A stretch of 22,500 nt of DNA from Halocaridina rubra (taxonomy: Eukaryota; Arthropoda; Malacostraca; Decapoda; Atyidae). Location of the stretch: the NCBI GenBank assembly GCA_037179515.1, contig JAXCGZ010013647.1, positions 20,001-42,500 of the forward strand. Direction: 5' to 3'. Positions 13,143 to 22,500 of the stretch are shown here, piece by piece (position 1 is the first letter of the stretch; each line of letters begins with the position of its first letter). Position numbers and translations under genes: made by a program. The notes beneath the pieces were generated by a model that made no database searches, was not told where the DNA came from, and saw only the letters and a program-made list of their open reading frames with translations.

Positions 13143-13640
13143 TAATGTATGTATTCAAAAGAAGTTTCATAAAGTTTCAAAATTTTAAAGCTAAGATTTA
13201 AGAAAAGTTCTAATTACGAATGCTGCGACACAAACCCCCAGGTCTGTGTTCACTAAGTGTACTGTCTTATCACCATAAGTACACCCTGTTGTGCACCTAC
13301 CCCCACCTCTCTTTACACCCCCCACTTCTCCATAACCCTATCCCCTCCCAAATAATCCAACGGCAGGCAGTCGGTTGTAGTAATTTATTCTGGTATTGAT
13401 TTCGAAATTCTTTTTTGTATGCGACATCAGGTCTCCAACTCGGCTCCTGAGATGCACTTGCCGGCGGGGGGGGAGGGGGGTAACGCCAGAGTACTTTTGC
13501 TTACCTCACTTTTTCATCTGGTACTTTGTGCTCTTTGCTCTGTTTATTCAGTCTTTTCGATTTGTTTTTATATCATTTTTATTATATTTATATTGTATTA
13601 TGTTTTCTATTCACGTGCATAGACTAAAGCTTTATTAATT
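13143..13640. other. Region without identified gene, with C-rich and G-run patches
   Basis: Contains a C-rich segment (13290-13350) and a G8-A-G6 run at 13466-13480 that could form a G-quadruplex-like structure. Open frames of 67-80 codons have no recognised motif. Confidence 0.55.
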
Positions 13641-14030
13641 GTTTTGCTGTGGGTTTTTCTTCTATTTTTGCCTATTCTTCTTTCTTTCATTTTTCTTTTC
13701 TTCCTCTTCATCTTTCCAGTTTTGTTTTTCCTCTTTTCTTCTTCAGTTCTTCTGTGGAATTTTTCACCTTTGTCCTTGATTTTCGTCTCCTTTTCTTTTG
13801 CTTTTTCTTTTACTGTTTCCTTTTCCATTTCATTTTTACTTTTTTTCTTTGTCTATTTCGGTTTTTTCCTTTATTATTTTTCTTTAGTTGAATTCTTCAT
13901 TTTTTTTTTAATCATCTCTGCTTAAATTATTTGTTTTTTCTCTAATTGTTTTCCTGGCTCCTCGTCGTCTTCTTTATCGTCATTTTTACTTTCATTTTCT
14001 TCTTGTACTCCCTTTTACATGCAGAGCCAT
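13640..14030. repeat. Pyrimidine-rich low-complexity tract
   Basis: About 390 bp, mostly T and C on the plus strand (TTTTTC/TTCTTC/CTTTT blocks) without a clear period. The overlapping Phe/Ser-rich and Lys/Glu-rich frames on the two strands are composition artefacts. Confidence 0.8.
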
Positions 14031-14101
14031 TCACCAATATTTGCAATATAAATCCTTTCCTTCAGTAAATATATCCGAGAGAAAGACATCTTATTTAAAG
14101 A

Positions 14102-15679
<1,578 letters not shown>

Positions 15680-15839
15680 TCCTGAGAGATGAACCTAATC
15701 TTTCACGTGAATGAATATTCCAAACTTCATCCCATCTCTATTTCGGCAAAACTGATTATGGAATTACCATATATCAATGTAAAAATTTTAATCCGCTAAA
15801 TTTTAATGTATTTAACGTCAAACTCTAAGACTGATTACC

Positions 15840-16750
15840 TCATCGGGTTCACCCCCTCCCAGACCCCTTCTCCTTTGCCATTAACCCCCTTTAAAGCCCT
15901 TCCTCACCCCTCTCTCTTTACCAGTAACTCCATCAGTGTCTTTGCTTTTACGTTAGTGCCCAGCCCTACTTCCTTTTCCTCCTCCAGTATTCTACCTCAA
16001 AGCCTATCCTCATACCTCAGAGATTATCCTCAAATTCTCATCCTTCTTCTCCTCCTCCTCCTCAAGCATCCTCTTAAAAACATACCCTCACATTCCGGAT
16101 TTCATCCTCACCTCCTTCATCTCTTTCAGTAACTTCCTCATAATTCAACTTCACCGCATTTTCTTCATTAGTAATGTTCCCAGAGCACACCTCCTCCTTC
16201 ACCTAAGATTTCTTCAAAATCTGTCCTTTCCCCTCCTTCACTAGTACACCCTCAAAGCTCACCCTCACCCCTCCTCCCTTTTTCACCAGTAAAGACCCAC
16301 AAAGCAAACCTTCACCCCCCCCTCCTTCACCATTAACACCATTAAAGTCTTACCTCACCCCTCTGCCCTCCTACACCTTATCTTCCTCAAAGACCTTCCT
16401 CATCCCTCATCCCATTCTCACCAGTAACACCCTCAGACACATCATCTCCCTCTTTCACCATCAACGCCATCAAAGCCCTTCTTCACCCCGCCACATCTGA
16501 GATCACTTTCACCCTCCTCCTTCATCCTTATCCATCAAAGCTCTCCCTTTTTAAAACGACGTCCCTCACCCCTCCCTTTTCACCAGTATCTCCATCAAAA
16601 CCCACTTTCCATCCCTTTCTCTCTCACCAAGACCTCCATCAGAGCTTCCTCTTCTTCCTCCTCCCCCTGCTCCAGTTCGTCTCCCTCAAAGCTCATCTCT
16701 TTTTACCCTTCGTCAACTGGACATCTCAAAGCGTCCAGATTCTCCCTCTC
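15840..16750. repeat. Degenerate pyrimidine-rich minisatellite, about 45 bp unit
   Basis: Repeated variants of a unit that reads roughly: TTCACCAGTAACACC, then ATCAAAGC, then CTCACCCCTCCTCC. Clear successive units begin at GTACACCCTCAAAGC (16241) and GTAAAGACCCACAAAGC (16288), with more diverged copies on both sides, roughly 15 to 20 in all by eye. Each unit has a pyrimidine tract ending in CAG or similar. Open frames are interrupted, so coding is unlikely. Confidence 0.75.
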
Positions 16751-17494
16751 TCCCTCTCACTCCCTCATCCATTCCTGTTCCTCTCTCTCCTTCCCTCCCT
16801 TTAAAGACCAGCAGCAGATAGTCCTTCAATTTACATGAAAATCAGGCTGAAACATCTGATGGCAAAGTAATTGAAAAAGTTTTCAGGAAGGGAGCTGTGA
16901 TATGGAGGGTGGGGAGGGAATGAGGCTCCTGAAGGCTATATACCCACTTATTTCCCCTACCCCTTCCTCTCTCACCCTCTCTCCCCTTCTCCGGAGCTTG
17001 CATATAATATTTAGCAAGCGAAGCTTTATTGTTTAATTACTCTTCAAGATTAAGCAGTGAACGGCAGTTAAAAAGGGATGGAAAGTGTTGGAAGGCTTTT
17101 CTTAGACGAAAATATATGAATGCTTTATTTTGATGCTCCTGGAAAAATGCATTTTTTTTTTCTTTTTTGCTTTCGTGTTAGACATCGTTTATGTATGTGT
17201 GTGTACTAATTTAGTACACATAATCACATTTTTTAGGCACGGGTTTGTTTTTAGAATATGGGAACCTTTAAATGTATTCCCTTTTTTATATATAAAACTC
17301 AACAATATAGTCCCAAGTTCTTTTTTTTTTTTTAAAGAAACTCATAAAACTCATGCACTTACGTGCATATTTACCCATACACATAATAATTTCAACAGCG
17401 CATAACATTCTCAATGACCAGGAGTTTATTTTATTGATTTCGATCAAAAACACTGCTCCATTCTGTAAAATCAGATACATGAGACATTATATAC
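16751..17494. other. Region without identified gene
   Basis: Mixed DNA with pyrimidine-rich patches near 16750-16800 and 16950-17000 and several T runs (17150, 17320). The largest open frame is 91 codons, low complexity, with no recognised domain. Confidence 0.6.
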
Positions 17495-17624
17495 ATATGT
17501 TCACAGGCATGTTAATACACTAGGTAAGTGCTTACGGAGTATGTTCACTTCCAGACAATAAATATATATGTTCACAATTATGTTAATACACTAGGTAAGT
17601 ACTTAGGGAGTATGTTCACTTCCA
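17495..17624. repeat. Tandem duplication of a 59 bp block
   Basis: 17495-17553 and 17566-17624 align over 59 bp without indels and with five mismatches; the period is 71 bp. The shared core includes GTTAATACACTAGGTAAGT and GAGTATGTTCACTTCCA. Confidence 0.9.
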
Positions 17625-17629
17625 TGGTA

Positions 17630-17965
17630 CTTTTTGAATTTATATACTTATTCATCTTATTTATCTATTTACTCTATATATACTCATTCATTTTAGTTAC
17701 ATTTAAATTATTTATACTTTACATATTTTATTCATTTATTTTTGTAGTTCACATATTTGTTTAGATTTTTTAGTGAATCACTGTTGATTACTCAGACTCG
17801 CGAGAGATAGAATCCTTGCACTGAAGGCAAGTGACACCTCCCCTTCCCCGCCCCACCCCCCAAAAAACGAAAAAAAAAATATGTAAAAAAAAATATGTAA
17901 ATAAATAAATAAATAAATAAATAAATGAATGAATAAATAAATAAATAAGTATATAGATAAATAAA
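17630..17965. repeat. AT-rich low complexity, ending in (AAAT)n
   Basis: A TTTA/TTCA-rich stretch (17636-17765) is followed by a C-rich patch (17835-17865), poly(A)/ATATGTAA, and (AAAT)n with GAAT variants (about 17898-17965). Confidence 0.85.
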
Positions 17966-18109
17966 GCCATCGATGATATTCAGAGAAATATTCTGAACTA
18001 TTTCGTTCAGAACTTCAGTGTAGTTTGTGTTCCACACTAGAGAAAAGACGAGAGGAATCTGAAAAAGAAGGAAAATTTAGGAAAAAAGTGGAAGGAAGTT
18101 GTGCATTTG

Positions 18110-19010
18110 GGGGGGGGGAAATGGAAGATGTGCTCGAGCAAGGAAATGGAATTCACTTGAGGAAAGAAATGGAAGATGTACATTAGAGGAATATGTTATA
18201 GAGGGGGATAATAGACGGTATGTGTGATTCAGAGAGGGAAAACTGAAGGTATTAGTGATTCAGAGAGGGAAAAGTGAAGGAAGGTGTCATCAAGAGAGGA
18301 AAACAGAAAAATATATGACTGAAATGGAAAATGGAAGTTGTTCTTTGCGGAGGAAAATTGATGGGAGGTGTGCTGAAGAGAGTAAAATGGAACTGAGTCG
18401 TGCCTGAGGGAGGAAAAATGGAAGAAAGATGTGCTTGAGGGACTAATATGGAAAGAAAATATGCGTATGAAAAGAAATTGATAGTAAGATATGTTTTATG
18501 AAAAAAAAAAAGAGGGAAGGTGTGCTTGAGGAAGTAATATGGAAGGAATGAGTGTTTGAGGGAGGAAAAGGTAAAAAGATATATTTTAGGAAAGAAACTG
18601 CAAAACGTGCCTGAGGGAGGAAAATGGAAGCATGATGTTTATGAGGGTGGAAAAAGACGGAAATGTCCTTGAGGGAAGAAAACAGAAAGAATATTTACTT
18701 CAGGTAGAAAACTAAAGGCAGATGTGTTTAAGGAAGTAAAATGTAAGGGATGTGTGTTTGAGAGAGGAAAATGGAATAAAATGTGCTTCAGGGAGGAAAA
18801 TGAAAGGAAGATATGGTTTAGGAATGATATGCTTGACGGAGGAACATGGAAGGAAAATTTGCTTGGCGGAGGAAATAAGGAAGAAAGACGTACTTTAGGG
18901 AGGAATATGAAAGGAAGATATGCTAAAAGGAGAAATATGGAAGAGAGCCGTGTCTGTGGGTGGCAAGAGGAAAATTATACTAGAGGGAGGAAAGGTCAGG
19001 GAAAAGTGAA
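18110..19010. repeat. Degenerate purine-rich minisatellite, about 30 bp unit
   Basis: About 25 to 30 successive diverged units resembling GTGCTTGAGGGAGGAAAATG followed by GAAGGAAGAT, with lengths near 28-32 bp. Because 30 is a multiple of three, frames stay open for several units. The 18724-19038 plus-strand frame shows a matching 10-residue period (CFREENERKI, LLGGGNKEER, RTLGRNMKGR, YAKRRNMEES). There is no start context or protein family to support real coding. Confidence 0.78.
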
Positions 19011-19035
19011 AGAGGAGAATAAAAAAAAAAGTACA

Positions 19036-19747
<712 letters not shown>

Positions 19748-19903
19748 TCGAATCTGATTCACAGTCGCCAAGCGTTTGTCATAAGATCCAGGGTACTAAC
19801 GAGATTCCAAAGTTGCCTAGAGAGTTGGAAGGAGATTTTTAAACATAGGATCTCATTAAGGTAATCCCTTACCACAGGTGGTTGATAACCTCAACTGATG
19901 TTC

Positions 19904-19906
<3 letters not shown>

Positions 19907-19988
<82 letters not shown>
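19907..19988. repeat. (TC)n microsatellite
   Basis: About 82 bp of pure TC, 165 bp downstream of the previous CT tract and in the same orientation. Confidence 0.97.
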
Positions 19989-19993
<5 letters not shown>

Positions 19994-20046
19994 AGAAAGG
20001 CCTACTTGTAAGGCTTAGTTCTTCCTTTTAATGTGTGTACATTTTG

Positions 20047-20402
<356 letters not shown>

Positions 20403-20435
20403 TGGACTGCTGACAAATATCAAACAAATTAGCTA

Positions 20436-20475
20436 AGTGTGTGTGTGTGTACATATACATATACATACATGCATG

Positions 20476-20556
<81 letters not shown>
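20436..20556. repeat. (TG)n, ATAC and (AT)n compound tract
   Basis: A short TG run (20437-20450), ACATATACATAC-like bridge, then (AT)n from 20480 to 20556. Confidence 0.95.
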
Positions 20557-20558
<2 letters not shown>

Positions 20559-20757
20559 TAATCAGTTACTGAAGGGATTAGTTCAGACTAAAGAAATATA
20601 TGGAGTAAATAAATAAAGAAAGATACAAGATAAAAAAGATCTGCAGTAATATTAGGTTGATGCAACAATACAAGAAGCTTTTTCTGCCTTCATTAAATTA
20701 ACAATGCTGTTTGCGAATTATAAATTGGAATCCAGATAGATGACTGGATAGATAAAT

Positions 20758-20802
<45 letters not shown>

Positions 20803-20993
20803 CTCATGCATAGATACAATACAATGATGTAATACATATTTTGCATACCAAGCACATTAGAAGTATTAATTACGTACACGGCGCATGTACATACGACATA
20901 AAATGAATTTCAAAAAATTTATTAAACGGGTTTTCTTCGCAATTAACGTAGATGACATGGGATTTATATACCTCTGCTTCCATGCGCAGACAG
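20557..20993. other. Region without identified gene, containing a short (TA)n
   Basis: AT-rich DNA with a GATA-like patch (20735-20757) and (TA)n at 20760-20798. No coding or RNA signal recognised. Confidence 0.6.
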
Positions 20994-21222
20994 TGGCGAA
21001 GGTCAAAATGTCGAAAAACAAAATGTCAAAAGTCAAAGTGTCGAAAGTCAAAGTGTCGAAAGTCAAAGTGTCGAAAGGTCAAATTGTCGAAAGTCAAAGT
21101 GTAGAAAGATCAAAGTATAAAAGGTTAGGTTTAGTTAGGCTAGGTTACGTTACGTTAGGTTAAGTTAGGTTAGGTTAGGTTCTTTCGACACTGACCTTTT
21201 GACACTTTGACATTTGACACTC
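20994..21222. repeat. Foldback: 15 bp repeats flanking telomere-like pentamers
   Basis: The left arm (about 20999-21120) is a tandem array of AGTCAAAGTGTCGAA (three perfect units at 21031-21075, diverged ones on both sides). The centre (21123-21181) is twelve in-phase GGTTA-type pentamers. The right arm (21182-21222) reads TTTCGACACTGACCTTTTGA then CACTTTGACATTTGACAC, the reverse complement of the left-arm unit type. The whole can fold into a stem with the pentamers in the loop. No target-site duplication identified. The 5-residue KVKVS-type frame over the left arm is not a gene. Confidence 0.85.
21123..21181. repeat. Interstitial telomere-like (GGTTA)n
   Basis: Twelve pentamers in strict 5 bp phase, the last one missing its final A. 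Five full units are exact GGTTA and the other six each differ by one base (GGTTT, AGTTA, GGCTA, CGTTA, CGTTA, AGTTA). TTAGG is the telomere repeat of many arthropods, including decapods. Confidence 0.9.
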
Positions 21223-21429
21223 TGTCCTACTACCTCTATTTCGGTATCCATCAAAGTTTATGGATAGGATGGTACATAGATAGATATAGAGAATGTATTT
21301 AAAGGTTCTGATTTCGACCCCCGTGTAAGCAACCCTCAAATCGAATCATTCTTTTCAAAGCGAAAACCACAGATGTGGTCTTTATCCCTTATGCCTTGAT
21401 ATGTTTATAACTCGTTTATATTAAACGGA

Positions 21430-21944
<515 letters not shown>

Positions 21945-22140
21945 TAAATCCAACCATTAGGAGATAGTAAACCAGTTAAAGTCAATGCCAGTCACAAGCC
22001 CGGTTCAGAGGTTGGGCCTGATGTCAGGAAGGGTATTTGCAGTAAAACCTTTGGAGCAAAACCCACCGATATTTTCCAAGATGCTACTCGTAAGAAACAG
22101 CGATTCCATATGACTTAGGGAAAAGACGCCAATAAATATA
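21945..22140 (+). mobile_element. Probable LINE/SINE 3' tail remnant
   Basis: Contains GCCAGTCACAAGCCCGG, GGTTGGGCCTGATGTCAGGA, AGGGTATTTGCAGTAAAACC, CAAAACCCAC and GGGAAAAGACGCCAA in that order. This resembles the widespread animal LINE 3' end with an AGGAAGGGCATCCGG..GTAAAACC core. Identification is from memory of that core. It is diverged, has no coding part, and its boundaries are approximate. Confidence 0.5.
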
Positions 22141-22500
22141 AATTTTTATCAATGTCTTCCACTGCTCATAATACAGCTGTTTGATCATACTGATGCCGTA
22201 CCTCAGTAAGGGCACAGATAGCATGTCCTACAGATATAATTTTATATCATGCAGATAACGCTGTTACAGCGGTACGTTGCACCGTAACCTCTTACAGATG
22301 GGCATACTCAGGGTATGTACCATTAGATGTGTCCGGTGTTTGAACTCACACTCTCTTCACGAGCTCGGACTTGGGTAGGAGTAGAAATTGCATAATGATG
22401 ACAGCAGTTTAATGTCTTTCTCTGATTCTGGGAAAACAGTTGTAATGTGCATAATAGCGTCTGTCAATTCGTCATGCTCAGAGAATTAGATGTGTGTGGT
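22141..22500. other. Region without identified gene
   Basis: Ordinary-composition DNA. A minus-strand B-box-like GAGTTCAAACACC near 22339-22351 is weak evidence for another old SINE head. Nothing else supported. Confidence 0.5.

Noticed and set aside
13607..13925. Lys/Glu-rich minus frame and Phe/Ser-rich plus frames
   Set aside because: Composition artefacts of the pyrimidine-rich tract; the same segment is open on both strands and shows no motif.
15806..16132. 108-codon Pro/Ser/Leu-rich frame
   Set aside because: It lies over the start of the pyrimidine-rich minisatellite and has repeat-driven composition with no family resemblance.
17780..18040. Minus-strand frames with YLFIYLFIY-type hydrophobic runs as membrane proteins
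   Set aside because: Translations of the (AAAT)n stretch; the non-repeat ends have no recognised motif.
21123..21181. A true chromosome end
   Set aside because: Only about 59 bp of imperfect pentamers, flanked on both sides by other sequence, so it is interstitial.
20994..21222. A CRISPR array, because of regularly spaced short repeats
   Set aside because: The 15 bp units are directly adjacent with no unique spacers, and the genome context is eukaryotic.

Overview
The window looks like intergenic DNA from an arthropod, most plausibly a decapod crustacean of the penaeid-shrimp type. That is an inference from four things: very dense simple-sequence repeats ((AT)n, (TG)n, (CT)n, (ATT)n), several kinds of decayed non-LTR retrotransposon, tRNA-derived SINEs, and a 12-unit run of the arthropod telomere pentamer GGTTA/TTAGG. 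Adding up the listed tracts, microsatellites take about one sixth of the window. I found no intact host gene, no rRNA or functional tRNA, and no CRISPR or prokaryotic operon structure. Nearly all long open frames are translations of microsatellites (IYIYIY, CVCVCV, HTHTHT, SLSLSL, NNNN/IIII).

Layout. 1-1490: a SINE end cut by the window edge, then two nearly identical minus-strand LINE 3' ends (321-1064 and 1095-1405), each enclosed by (TG)n tracts. 1724-1952: a SINE with target-site duplications. 1953-4174: low-complexity DNA, a long (CT)n, a small candidate exon (2847-2900), copies of a second tRNA-headed SINE-like repeat in both orientations, a copy of a third repeat family, and several AT/TG compound tracts. 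4653-5061: a 405 bp, nearly perfect palindromic MITE flanked by TA. 5062-6615: diverged DNA with degenerate repeats, interrupted by a second SINE copy with a 23 bp target-site duplication. 6938-8680: (TA)n(TG)n followed by a broken plus-strand LINE. 8858-9441: a huge (ATT)n. 9483-11248: mostly unique DNA with a candidate 54 bp exon (10673-10726). 11249-12521: a broken plus-strand LINE. 12585-13142: about 480 bp of (TA)n, then TG-rich DNA. 14104-15290: (AT)n, a minus-strand LINE fragment, then (CA)n(TA)n. 15291-15677: an inverted second copy of the third repeat family, then more (AT)n. 15840-16750: a pyrimidine-rich minisatellite of about 45 bp period. 17495-17624: a 59 bp duplication. 18110-19010: a purine-rich minisatellite of about 30 bp period. 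19643-20556: (CT)n, (TAA)n and (TA)n. 20994-21222: a foldback structure holding the telomere-like pentamers. 21433-21561: (CT)n. 21945-22140: a probable LINE/SINE 3' tail.

I see no multi-gene system. The most informative signals are structural. All five LINE remnants lose their 5' side at a TG/CA-rich tract. The MITE looks like a head-to-head inverted dimer. The telomere-like pentamers sit between inverted arms of a 15 bp repeat. Two short segments have splice-site-like borders. LINE family names are provisional because they rest on remembered motif resemblance, not on a search.
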